Shown: positions 1-6,839, numbered from the stretch's first letter. The stretch is 13,669 nucleotides of DNA from ZC4RG30 sp039929265 (GCA_039929265.1 JBDSRN010000020.1:1-13669); one strand, 5' to 3'. Made by a program: numbers and translations. Notes: generated by a model not told the origin, from the sequence alone.

Positions 1-813
1 CAGACCGCGAGGATCAAGCCCGCAGAATGAATAGTGTGCGAAGAACAGCGGACCGCCGTAAGGCATACCGAGTGGCAACGCGATATCGTAGTAGGACTTG
101 CCATTGAGAAAGCCCCGACCCGCGGCAAAACCGCGGTGATAGGCGAGCGGCTCGATGGCATGGCGCGGCGAAGACGCCGCCAGAACGTAAGTTATGAGGC
201 ATTCATTCCAGCCATGGATCTCGTGATCCAGGGCCCAGCCATTGTACGGACTCCAGTGCCAGTACAGCAGCGGACGGCCTCCCTGGGTGAACCAGTTCCA
301 CTCCACATCTTCCCAAAGCGTCGTGATCATGTGCCGCACCGCCTGTTCCTCGGGCGTCTTGCGGGTGAAATACTGCCGCGCGCACAGCAACCCTTGCATG
401 AGCAGGGAGGTTTCCACGAGATCCCCGCCGTCATCCTTGCGCCCGAACGGGATCGTGTCGCCCGAATCGCCGCTGAGAAAATGCGGAAACGTACCGTGGT
501 AGCAGCGTGCACGGGTCAGCAGGCCCAGCATGCGCAGCAGGCGCTCAACGGCTTCCTCACGCGTCACCCACTTGCGCTCAGTCGCAACGATGAGCGCCAT
601 GACACCGAAGCCGCTGCCGCCGCTCGCGACGAGGTCATCGACCGGGCCAGCCTTGCGCGCGCGGCGGTCCGGAGCGAGCCCGCTGCCGGGGTGCGCACCA
701 TCCCAGAAAAACTGGAAGCTCTGCCGCTGGACTGCATCCAGCAGCGCGGTGTCGCGCAATCCGGCGAGCTGCTTCGGCGTCGCGGCCGCGGCCGTCTTGC
801 TCGATCTGGCCAT
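1..813 (-). CDS. Glycoamylase-family (PF10091, GH144-like) glucan hydrolase, 3' end cut by window edge
   Basis: The minus-strand frame is open from its ATG (complement of 811-813) to the left edge, giving the first 271 residues. The family is usually about 430-470 residues, so roughly 60% is present. Signature stretches seen in order: SFQFFWDGAHP (32-42), GFGVMALIVATERKWVTREE (69-88), FPHFL (109-113), DDGGDLVETSLLMQGLL (127-143), LYWHWSPYNGW (183-193), HGWNECLITYVLAASSPRHA (200-219) and GGPLFFAHYSFCGLDPRGL (253-271). These match the Pfam Glycoamylase family. Characterised bacterial members (CAZy GH144) are endo-beta-1,2-glucanases. The start has an ideal Shine-Dalgarno AAGGAGG ending 5 bases upstream. 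The N-terminus (MARSSKTAAAATPKQ) is not a signal peptide, so the enzyme is probably cytoplasmic, unlike secreted characterised relatives. It diverges from a GH3 glucosidase 53 bp away, which suggests shared control and a sequential pathway. Family membership is secure; beta-1,2 specificity is inference. Confidence 0.88.
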   Translation of the reverse strand, partial: MARSSKTAAAATPKQLAGLRDTALLDAVQRQSFQFFWDGAHPGSGLAPDRRARKAGPVDDLVASGGSGFGVMALIVATERKWVTREEAVERLLRMLGLLTRARCYHGTFPHFLSGDSGDTIPFGRKDDGGDLVETSLLMQGLLCARQYFTRKTPEEQAVRHMITTLWEDVEWNWFTQGGRPLLYWHWSPYNGWALDHEIHGWNECLITYVLAASSPRHAIEPLAYHRGFAAGRGFLNGKSYYDIALPLGMPYGGPLFFAHYSFCGLDPRGL

Positions 814-866
814 TGAAGCCTCCTTAACCGATCATCGTAGCTCCTGTTGGTGCTGCAAAGAACCCA

Positions 867-3011
867 ATGAGCAGAATCGAGACACTGATCCAGAAGATGA
901 CGCTGCCGGAAAAGCTCGGTCAGCTCACCATGACGGCCTCGAGTTACGCCGTCACTGGTCCCGTCATCGCGGGAGATTCCACGGAATCCATCGCCAACGG
1001 CACGCTCGGCAATCTGCTCAACATGGTGGGACCGGGCCCTACGCACGAGATGCAGAAGCTCGCCGTGGAGAAGTCGCGACTCGGCATTCCCCTGCTGATC
1101 GGGCTCGACATCATCCATGGCCATCGCACGCTGTTTCCTCTGCCCCTCGCCGAGGCAGCCGCGTTCGATCCGCAGTTGTGGGAGCGCAGCGCGCGCGAGG
1201 CAGCGAAGGAAGGTGCCGCGGATGGTCTCGCGATGACCTTTGCGCCCATGCTCGACGTGTCGCGCGACCTGCGTTGGGGACGCACCGCCGAAGGGGCGGG
1301 TGAGGATCCGTGGCTCACTTCGCAGATCGCCGAGGCGAAGGTGCGCGGGTTCCAGGGCACTGACCTCGCCGCAGCCGATGGGATGGCCGCGTGCGCGAAG
1401 CATTTCGTCGCCTATGCGCCCGTCAACGCGGGCCGTGAGTACGCCGCAGTGGATATCTCCGAGCGCACGCTCCACGAGGTGCACCTGCCGCCGTTCATCG
1501 CTGCCGTGCGCGCCGGCGTGGCCTCCATCATGCCCTCCTTCACCGATATCGCCGGCATTCCGATGACGGCGCACACGGGGCTCCTGCGCGACTACCTGCG
1601 GGGTGAGCTGGGCTTCGACGGCGTGGTGGTCAGCGACTACAACGCGATCGGCGAGCTCATCAGGCACGGCGTCGCAGCGGACCTCGCCGATGCCGCTGCG
1701 CTCGCGCTGAATGCTGGCGTCGACATCGACATGATGGCCGATGGCTATCGCAGCGGATTGCCGGTGGCGCTCCAGCGCGGTACCGTCACGATGCAGCAGA
1801 TCGATACGGCGGTACGCCGCGTGCTCAGGCTGAAGGAGCAGCTGGGGCTATTCGACGATCCCTATCGCCGCGGCACCACGCGCGAAACGGCGCAGGCGCT
1901 GCTGGAGCGTCGGGCTCTCGCACGCGAGATTTCGCAGCGTTCGATCGTCCTGCTGCGCAACGAACGCGACGTGCTTCCGCTGTCGGTGACGACGCAGCGT
2001 ATCGCCGTGCTCGGACCGCTCGCGGACAATCAGGAGGAAATGCGCGGCTGCTGGTCGGCAGCTGGCGATGTCGCCGGGCATGTCACGGTACTCGCCGGTC
2101 TGCGAGCAGCCTTGCCAGGGGCGAGCATCACCTGCGCGACCGGCGTGGGGATCAACGATGCGAAGCGCGACGGAATTGCCGTGGCGCTGCAAGCCAGCGA
2201 CGCTGCCGATCTGATCGTGCTGTGTCTCGGCGAGGCAGCCAACATGAGCGGCGAAGCGGCGAGTCGCGCGTTTCCGGAACTGCCGGCCGGGCAGCGCGAG
2301 TTCTCCGATGCCGTGTTCGAACGCGCACACGCGCGCAAAGTTCCTGTCATCGTCGTGCTGTTCTCCGGTCGCCCGCTGCTGGTCGCAGCGCTCGCCGAAA
2401 AGGCCGATGCACTGCTCGCCGCATGGTTCCTTGGTAGTGAGGCCGGCAACGCAATTGCGGACGTGTTGCTGGGCAAGGTGTCGCCTGTCGGACGCACGCC
2501 GATGACCTGGCCGCGCGCGCTGGGTCAGGCGCCTCTTTTCTTCGGCATGCGTCCGACAGGTCGTCCGGAGAATCCGAAGGATCACTACACGAGCAAATAC
2601 CTGGACGTCGCGAACGATCCGCTGTATGCGTTTGGGCATGGGCTGACCTACGGACGGTTCATATATTCCAGACTTCGCGTGAGTCCGCAGATCGCCACCC
2701 GCGACCAGACGATCGAGGTGGAAGTCGAGGTTCGCAACGACGGCGCGCACGCAGCCGAGGAAACGCTGTTCCTGTTCACGCACGACTGTGTTGCGAGCGT
2801 GACGCGCCCCGTCCTCGAGTTGCGCGGCTTCGCAAAAGCGCGCCTGAAACCCGGCGCATCCTGCACGGTCCGGCTCCAGGTTGCGGCGCAGGATCTTTGC
2901 CTTCTCGACGCGACCCTGACGGCAGTTTTCGAACCGGGTGAGGTGGAATTGCTGGTGGGACCCAGCGCGGATCGCGCCAGACTGCTGGCTGCGCGAGTTA
3001 CGCTGAAATGA
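867..3011 (+). CDS. bglX: Glycoside hydrolase family 3 beta-glucosidase (BglX-like)
   Basis: This 714-residue protein has the full GH3 architecture: an N-terminal TIM barrel (about 8-330), an alpha/beta sandwich (about 355-560) and a C-terminal fibronectin-III-like domain (about 610-700). The nucleophile is Asp257 in GVVVSDYNAIGEL. The acid/base candidate is Glu463 in NMSGEAASR, as in E. coli BglX-type enzymes. The paired Lys178-His179 of the substrate pocket (AACAKHF) is present. It would release glucose from the non-reducing end of beta-linked glucosides. Unlike periplasmic BglX it begins directly in the catalytic domain with no signal peptide, so it is probably cytoplasmic. The ATG at 867 is the only in-frame start near the domain edge; the ribosome site is weak (AAAGAA at 856-861). 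Divergent transcription with a GH144-like glucanase suggests that it finishes beta-1,2-gluco-oligosaccharides, since several GH3 enzymes next to GH144 or SGL genes prefer sophorose. The linkage is inferred and the GH3 call is firm. Confidence 0.93.
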   Translation: MSRIETLIQKMTLPEKLGQLTMTASSYAVTGPVIAGDSTESIANGTLGNLLNMVGPGPTHEMQKLAVEKSRLGIPLLIGLDIIHGHRTLFPLPLAEAAAFDPQLWERSAREAAKEGAADGLAMTFAPMLDVSRDLRWGRTAEGAGEDPWLTSQIAEAKVRGFQGTDLAAADGMAACAKHFVAYAPVNAGREYAAVDISERTLHEVHLPPFIAAVRAGVASIMPSFTDIAGIPMTAHTGLLRDYLRGELGFDGVVVSDYNAIGELIRHGVAADLADAAALALNAGVDIDMMADGYRSGLPVALQRGTVTMQQIDTAVRRVLRLKEQLGLFDDPYRRGTTRETAQALLERRALAREISQRSIVLLRNERDVLPLSVTTQRIAVLGPLADNQEEMRGCWSAAGDVAGHVTVLAGLRAALPGASITCATGVGINDAKRDGIAVALQASDAADLIVLCLGEAANMSGEAASRAFPELPAGQREFSDAVFERAHARKVPVIVVLFSGRPLLVAALAEKADALLAAWFLGSEAGNAIADVLLGKVSPVGRTPMTWPRALGQAPLFFGMRPTGRPENPKDHYTSKYLDVANDPLYAFGHGLTYGRFIYSRLRVSPQIATRDQTIEVEVEVRNDGAHAAEETLFLFTHDCVASVTRPVLELRGFAKARLKPGASCTVRLQVAAQDLCLLDATLTAVFEPGEVELLVGPSADRARLLAARVTLK

Positions 3012-3224
3012 AGTCCGCGCGCCCGCTGGGAGGGGTTCGCGTGCTCGATCCACCTGCATTCTCGCGGGTCCCTGGGCGGCACAGTTGCTCGGGGGCGCAA
3101 TTCCAGCCTCCTCTATTGCTACCTGAGTTTGCGCAGGACTTGCTGATGCTTCAAAAAGTAGCGCAATGCGAGCCCGAAGGCTCAGACTATCCCCGTTGCT
3201 CGCTTAACCAGGGATTGCCGACCA

Positions 3225-3866
3225 ATGATGACGCGCGTAGTAATCGTCGACGACCATGAGCTCGTTCGCCGTGGCCTCACGGAGTCGCTGGCGGCTCAAT
3301 CCGACATGAAAGTGGTGGGTGACTTTCCGTCCGGCGCGCCCATGCTGGCGGCCATCGAAGGCGGACTCGCGTGCGACGTGCTGCTGCTTGACTTGTCTTT
3401 GTCGGAAGGTTCCGGACTCGATGTCCTGCACAAGCTGCAGGCACAACAGCCGCAAATACCGGTGCTCATCCTCTCCTCGCATGAGGAAGCGCAGTTCGGT
3501 GTGAATGTGCTGCGTGCTGGTGCGCGTGGTTTCATCAGCAAAGGCAGCGACGAGGCAGACCTGCTGCGCGCCATCCGGACCGTCGCGCGCGGCAGCAAGT
3601 ACGTCAGCCCAGAGATGGCGGGCATACTCATCGAGACCAAGGACTCCGACGTGAACTCCCCGCGCCACGACATTCTTTCGCAACGCGAATTCCAGATCTT
3701 CATCAAGCTCGCAGAAGGTGAGACGGCGACCCACATCGCAGCCGAGCTTGAACTCAGCGTGAAGACGGTGAGCACCTACCGCACGCGCATCCTCGAGAAG
3801 ATGCACATGTCGACCAATGCCGACATCGTGAAGTACGCCCTGTCGAACGGTTTGCGGCGCGGCTGA
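3225..3866 (+). CDS. NarL/FixJ-family two-component response regulator (LuxR-type HTH)
   Basis: This 213-residue protein joins a receiver domain (about 3-120) to a LuxR/GerE helix-turn-helix (about 148-210). Receiver landmarks are the acidic pair Asp9-Asp10 (VIVDDHE), the phospho-acceptor Asp56 (DVLLLDLSLSEGSG), Ser84 in LILSSHE and Lys106 in FISKGS. The output domain reads LSQREFQIFIKLAEGETATH followed by the recognition-helix segment SVKTVSTYRTRILEKM, typical of NarL/UvrY-type regulators. Phosphorylation by a histidine kinase should drive dimerisation and DNA binding. No kinase gene lies within the window, so it is an orphan here. Two tandem ATG codons (3225 and 3228) are possible starts; AGGGA at 3210-3214 is the likely ribosome site. 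The 213-bp gap after the GH3 gene suggests its own promoter, although I could not pick a convincing one. Its targets are unknown. Confidence 0.93.
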   Translation: MMTRVVIVDDHELVRRGLTESLAAQSDMKVVGDFPSGAPMLAAIEGGLACDVLLLDLSLSEGSGLDVLHKLQAQQPQIPVLILSSHEEAQFGVNVLRAGARGFISKGSDEADLLRAIRTVARGSKYVSPEMAGILIETKDSDVNSPRHDILSQREFQIFIKLAEGETATHIAAELELSVKTVSTYRTRILEKMHMSTNADIVKYALSNGLRRG

Positions 3867-3983
3867 CCGCCTCGCCAAGACGCACCTTCGCCAAAATAAT
3901 CGCCGGCAAGAGCGGGCTTTCCCTGGCATTCGTCGGCAATTTCATCCTCGGCATTTCCAATCCAGCGCCAGTGTCGATCTGGG

Positions 3984-4011
3984 TTGTTTCATTCATGCTT
4001 CGCGTTATAAA
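3984..4011 (+). promoter_or_regulatory. Candidate sigma70 promoter in the AT-rich gap
   Basis: TTGTTT (3984-3989) and TATAAA (4006-4011) are separated by 16 bases, giving a -10 with five of six consensus bases in a locally AT-rich stretch inside GC-rich DNA. Transcription would start near 4018, with no plausible plus-strand coding start immediately downstream. It would therefore make a non-coding RNA or read antisense into the small minus-strand gene at 4118-4300. The prediction rests on sequence match only. Confidence 0.35.
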
Positions 4012-4017
4012 AAGGCG

Positions 4018-4111
4018 CTGACCTCCTTACTCGCGTCTGTTTTTACTCTTATTATCAATGATGTTGCTGCTTTTACTCGACTTTACATCTTAACGGCTAT
4101 ATCGACGCGAG
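4018..4111 (+). ncRNA. Candidate small RNA with 5' anti-Shine-Dalgarno motif (speculative)
   Basis: Immediately after the predicted start point lies ACCTCCTTA (4021-4029), identical to the conserved 3' tail of 16S rRNA, i.e. the complement of a perfect Shine-Dalgarno. It is followed by a U-rich stretch. Two 8-base inverted repeats, CTCGCGTC (4030-4037) and GACGCGAG (4104-4111), could close it into a stem with a 66-base loop. No protein-coding frame with a ribosome site is seen on either strand here. No terminator with a T-run was found, so the 3' end is arbitrary. The 8-bp repeat could be chance, so treat this as a hypothesis. Confidence 0.2.
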
Positions 4112-4117
4112 ACGCCA

Positions 4118-4300
4118 TCAGGCGCGCGCCTTGCGCCCCGCCATCCCATTCTGCCGCTTCGGCCTGGCGAGAGCCTGCGACTCCGCGCCGCCTTCGCCGG
4201 CTGCACCGTGATAACTCACCCGCGCATCGGGAGGCAGGGTGCGTGGGCTGGCATTCTTGTTGCCTTCGATGCCGCCACGCGGCCGCTTCTTCTGGTTCAT
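4118..4300 (-). CDS. Small basic hypothetical protein (60 aa)
   Basis: The ATG (complement of 4298-4300) is preceded by a good ribosome site, GAGG, about 8 bases upstream (CGAGGTGCCTCATG on the minus strand), which decides this start over in-frame codons further upstream. The product begins MNQKKRPRGGIEGNKN and ends RQNGMAGRKARA. It is rich in Arg, Lys, Gly and Ala and strongly basic. It has no membrane segment, signal peptide or cysteine and is probably largely disordered. Such composition fits a small nucleic-acid- or ribosome-associated protein, but I do not recognise the family and assign no function. It is divergent from the repair nuclease gene (122 bp between starts) and convergent with the response regulator. 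The ribosome site is the main evidence that it is real; the competing minus-strand frame ending at 4083 has a far less protein-like composition. Confidence 0.55.
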   Translation of the reverse strand: MNQKKRPRGGIEGNKNASPRTLPPDARVSYHGAAGEGGAESQALARPKRQNGMAGRKARA

Positions 4301-4388
4301 GAGGCACCTCGTTTGCGATTTGCAGTCTTCAGGATGCCGTGCGCTCGAGCCTTGAGATGTCAGCCACATCCGATACCCACGTAGGCAA

Positions 4389-4415
4389 CTGACAGTAAAC
4401 CGGCTGGTCTATCAT
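4389..4415 (+). promoter_or_regulatory. Candidate promoter giving a leaderless xth mRNA
   Basis: CTGACA (4389-4394) and TATCAT (4410-4415) resemble -35 and -10 boxes with a 15-base spacer, somewhat short of the ideal 17. The -10 ends only 7 bases before the ATG at 4423, so the transcript would begin at or next to the start codon. No Shine-Dalgarno is visible in the preceding 20 bases, which is consistent with leaderless translation. Confidence 0.35.
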
Positions 4416-4422
4416 CGCGCCG

Positions 4423-5223
4423 ATGAAAATCTATTCCTGGAACGTCAACGGCATTCGCGCGGTATTGAAGAAAGGAACGTTGCAATCGTTCCTTGCGGAG
4501 CACCAACCCCACATCCTGTGCCTCCAGGAAACCAAGGCCGAGCGCGGCCAGGTCGAGATCGACGTCAGCGGTTATCACGAATACTGGAACTCGGCGGTGA
4601 AAAAAGGCTATTCGGGCACGGCCATTTTCACCAGGGAAAAGCCGATTGCAGTGATCAACGGGCTGCCGGAAGAATTCGCGAGTCGTTATAAATTCGCAGA
4701 CGAACTGGAGCGTGACAGCGCAGCGGAGGGTCGCGTCATCGCGGCCGAGTTCGAGAAATTCCATGTCGTGACGGTGTACACGCCGAACTCAAAGGACGAT
4801 CTCAGTCGCATCCCGTTGCGCCTCAATCAATGGGACCCCGCCTTCCTCGCCTACTGCCAACTGCTCGAAAAGAAAAAACCGGTTATTTTCTGCGGCGATC
4901 TCAATGTCGCGCACACCGAGCTCGACCTCGCAAATCCGAAACCCAATCGTGGCAAGAAGGGTTTCACCGACGAGGAGCGCAAGGGATTCCAGAACATGAT
5001 CGACGCAGGCTTCGTCGACACGTTCCGAATGTTCACGCAGGGCAATGGCCACTACTCATGGTGGAGCCACTTCGCGAACTCGCGGGCCCGCAATATCGGA
5101 TGGCGAATCGACTACTTCCTGGTTTCTTCGCAGCTGAGCAGATCGGTGCAAGCAGCACAGATCCACGCCGATGTCATGGGAAGCGACCACTGCCCTGTGA
5201 GCGTCACGATCGACCTGGTATGA
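4423..5223 (+). CDS. xth: Exodeoxyribonuclease III / AP endonuclease (ExoA-APE1 type)
   Basis: This 266-residue protein has the full endonuclease/exonuclease/phosphatase fold and family-typical length. Active-site residues visible: Asn7 in SWNVNGIR, Glu36 in CLQETK, Tyr119 in VYTPNS, Asp159 and Asn161 in CGDLNVAH, Asp230 in WRIDYF, and Asp255-His256 in GSDHCPV. It would cut DNA 5' to abasic sites and trim 3' blocking groups in base-excision repair in the cytoplasm. The segments TVYTPNSKDDLSRIPLR and RARNIGWRIDYF are closer to the ExoA/APE1 subgroup than to E. coli Xth, whose corresponding loop differs. The ATG at 4423 starts exactly at the conserved MKIYSWNVNG. No Shine-Dalgarno precedes it. 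It is convergent with msrB (231-bp gap) and divergent from the small basic protein gene; it appears to be monocistronic. Confidence 0.96.
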   Translation: MKIYSWNVNGIRAVLKKGTLQSFLAEHQPHILCLQETKAERGQVEIDVSGYHEYWNSAVKKGYSGTAIFTREKPIAVINGLPEEFASRYKFADELERDSAAEGRVIAAEFEKFHVVTVYTPNSKDDLSRIPLRLNQWDPAFLAYCQLLEKKKPVIFCGDLNVAHTELDLANPKPNRGKKGFTDEERKGFQNMIDAGFVDTFRMFTQGNGHYSWWSHFANSRARNIGWRIDYFLVSSQLSRSVQAAQIHADVMGSDHCPVSVTIDLV

Positions 5224-5454
5224 GACGGTCAATATGGAACTTGTCGCCGCCTGGCCAGTCCTTGTGTCAGTACCGGCGATGCCCAGGGCGACGCCCGCCT
5301 TCACACCCGGGCTCGATGCTCTGATGACCTTGCTGATCGCGCCGCGCAATGCGTGCCACGCCTATCTCCAGCATCCCCCTCGTGGTGAAGGACCCGGAAA
5401 AGTGGCGCAGCGATACAGTCCCGTTCCAGGAATTCAAGGCGACCCGGTGAGGTT

Positions 5455-5991
5455 TCAGGCCTTCCTGACGAACTTCAGCGATACACCGTTCATGCAATAG
5501 CGAAGCCCCGTCGGCTTCGGACCGTCATCGAAGACGTGCCCGAGATGCGCATCGCACTGCGCGCACAGGACTTCGGTACGTGTCATGAACAGAGTTTTGT
5601 CCTCATGCGTCGATACGTTCTCCTTCGCAATGGGCTCCCAGAAGCTCGGCCAGCCGGTCCCGGAATCGAATTTCGTGGCGGAACTGAACAGCGCGTTGCC
5701 GCAGCAGATGCAGCGGAACAAACCGGTGTCGTGCACCTTGTCCAACGGGCTGGAGAAGGGTCGTTCGGTGCCCGCCTTGCGCGCGACGGCAAAGGACTCG
5801 GGCGGCAGCAGCGCTTTCCATTCCGAGTTGCTCTTCACGACCTTGTTCACTTTCGACGGACCGAGCCTCGCGCCAGCTTCGTTGAACAGGACGAGCGTGA
5901 CCTGCGCAGGTTCTGCCGCAGGTGCGACTCGCAACGCGAACGCCCCGACCGTGCCGAGCAACGATAGCGACAAAGTTCTGCGATTGATCAT
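5455..5991 (-). CDS. msrB: Exported peptide-methionine (R)-S-oxide reductase MsrB
   Basis: The chosen start (complement of 5989-5991) gives 178 residues and has GAGG 5 bases upstream; an ATG 33 bases further up lacks a ribosome site. The N-terminus MINRRTLSLSLLGTVGAFAL carries a twin-Arg plus hydrophobic run, a Sec or Tat export signal, so the enzyme should act in the periplasm. The SelR/MsrB domain shows both zinc-binding CxxC pairs (Cys94/97 in FRCICCGN, Cys143/146 in LCAQCDAHLGHVFDDG), GTGWPSFWEP, and the catalytic Cys166 in LRYCMNGVSLKF. It reduces the R form of methionine sulfoxide. In two-Cys MsrBs a resolving Cys sits in the SGCGWPSF position; here it is Thr (SGTGWPSF), so this is a 1-Cys type or uses another thiol. 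It lies 7 bases downstream of msrA, and its ribosome site overlaps the msrA stop (TGAGG), implying translational coupling. Confidence 0.95.
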   Translation of the reverse strand: MINRRTLSLSLLGTVGAFALRVAPAAEPAQVTLVLFNEAGARLGPSKVNKVVKSNSEWKALLPPESFAVARKAGTERPFSSPLDKVHDTGLFRCICCGNALFSSATKFDSGTGWPSFWEPIAKENVSTHEDKTLFMTRTEVLCAQCDAHLGHVFDDGPKPTGLRYCMNGVSLKFVRKA

Positions 5992-5998
5992 GATTGCC

Positions 5999-6697
5999 TC
6001 AGCGTAGTGAGCCGTTGGTTGCAAGTGCCCTGGTCTGATACAGCTTCGGCAACAGGCGCTGGAAGTTGCGCACCTTCGGCAGATCGTTGATGACGATGTA
6101 CGGGTCGGTCGGATTGTCGAGCAGGAAGTCCTGATGGTACTTCTCGGCGGTATAGAACGCCTTCAGCGGATCGACGCGGGTGACGACACCCTTCGGATAT
6201 ACTTTCGCACCGTCGAGCTGCGCGATGTACGCCTGCGCAACCTTCTGCTGCTGCGCGTCGGTATAGAAGATCGCGGAACGGTACTGCGTACCGCGATCCG
6301 GACCCTGCCGATTCAATTGCGTCGGATCGTGCGCGACCGAGAAGAACACCTGCAGAATCTCGCCGTACGAGACCAGCTTCGGGTCGTACTCGATCTGGAC
6401 GGCTTCGGCGTGACCGGTGGCACCCCGGCTCACGGCTTCGTAGCTTGCGGTTTTCCTCTCGCCGCCCGCATAGCCGGACAGGACCTGTTTGACGCCATTG
6501 AGATGCTGGAAAACCCCCTGCACACCCCAGAAGCAGCCACCTGCCAGCACCGCGGTCTGCGTCGCGCCCGCGACCTTGGGGCTGTCCACAACCGGAGCGG
6601 GAATGACGACCGGCGCCTCGGCGGCGCCCGCTACCAGCGGCGTGCCAATCATGGCGAACAGCCATGCCATCCCCAGCAGTTTCCGCAAGTTTTTCAA
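5999..6697 (-). CDS. msrA: Exported peptide-methionine (S)-S-oxide reductase MsrA (TTG start)
   Basis: I place the start at a TTG (complement of 6695-6697) giving 232 residues. GGAG lies 9 bases upstream, and the resulting N-terminus MKNLRKLLGMAWLFAMIGTP is a textbook signal peptide ending near AGAAEA. The in-frame ATG at 6772 adds 25 Cys-rich residues unlike any signal and lies upstream of the predicted promoter. The MsrA domain begins with the catalytic motif AGGCFWGVQ (Cys55). It continues with LSGYAGGERKTASYEAVSRG, TGHAEAVQIEYDP, FFSVAHDPTQLNRQGPDRGT, QYRSAIFY and FYTAEKYHQDFL. It reduces the S form of methionine sulfoxide, here in the periplasm. There is no other Cys after Cys55, so the C-terminal resolving cysteines of E. 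coli-type MsrA are missing. It is first in the msrA-msrB operon, so both stereoisomers are covered. Confidence 0.94.
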   Translation of the reverse strand: MKNLRKLLGMAWLFAMIGTPLVAGAAEAPVVIPAPVVDSPKVAGATQTAVLAGGCFWGVQGVFQHLNGVKQVLSGYAGGERKTASYEAVSRGATGHAEAVQIEYDPKLVSYGEILQVFFSVAHDPTQLNRQGPDRGTQYRSAIFYTDAQQQKVAQAYIAQLDGAKVYPKGVVTRVDPLKAFYTAEKYHQDFLLDNPTDPYIVINDLPKVRNFQRLLPKLYQTRALATNGSLR

Positions 6698-6724
6698 GTG
6701 AGCGGTCTCCGTACAAGCGGCACA

Positions 6725-6753
6725 AGAATGATCTGTTTTGGACGCTGTGGCAA
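6725..6753 (-). promoter_or_regulatory. Candidate promoter of the msrA-msrB operon
   Basis: On the minus strand TTGCCA (complement of 6748-6753; five of six consensus bases) and CATTCT (complement of 6725-6730) are 17 bases apart. Transcription would begin near 6718, leaving a leader of about 20 bases that contains the GGAG ribosome site (complement of 6707-6710). The position independently supports the TTG start of msrA. The -10 match is weak. Confidence 0.35.
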
Positions 6754-6839
6754 AGCAAAAGTTCGTTCTCACACCCTTGGGCCGTGCCTCGGCATTGCAA
6801 GTCCAAACACGTCACGCGGGCCCGCGCCGGCCGGAGAAA

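Noticed and set aside
34..816. 260-codon plus-strand frame over the left edge
   Set aside because: It is antisense to the glycoamylase-family gene, which has continuous recognisable motifs; the plus-strand translation resembles nothing.
1848..3059. 403-codon minus-strand frame opposite the GH3 gene
   Set aside because: This is a long shadow frame expected in GC-rich DNA; the plus strand carries all GH3 catalytic motifs.
3170..3183. GAGCC-CGAA-GGCTC hairpin ahead of the response regulator
   Set aside because: The 5-bp stem has no T-run and no consistent placement relative to a promoter, and is too short to call a terminator or regulatory element.
3008..3259. 83-codon plus-strand frame whose ATG overlaps the GH3 stop
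   Set aside because: The ATGA overlap is attractive, but the frame runs 35 bases into the well-supported response regulator, has low-complexity composition and matches no family I know.
3754..3996. 80-codon minus-strand frame at the end of the response regulator
   Set aside because: It lies largely antisense to the conserved HTH region, has no ribosome site, and its second half is the Arg/Ser/Cys-rich type typical of shadow frames.
4121..4130. GGCGCGCGCC palindrome at the 3' end of the small basic gene
   Set aside because: It is a self-complementary GC run with no loop and no T-run; common by chance in GC-rich coding sequence.
5280..5315. GC-rich short inverted repeats (GCCCAGGGC, GGGCGACGCCC) between convergent xth and msrB
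   Set aside because: Stems of about 4 bp with minimal loops and no T-run; not enough to support a terminator.
5234..5500. 88-codon plus-strand frame between xth and msrB
   Set aside because: It overlaps the msrB C-terminus antisense, has no clear ribosome site and lacks a recognisable domain.
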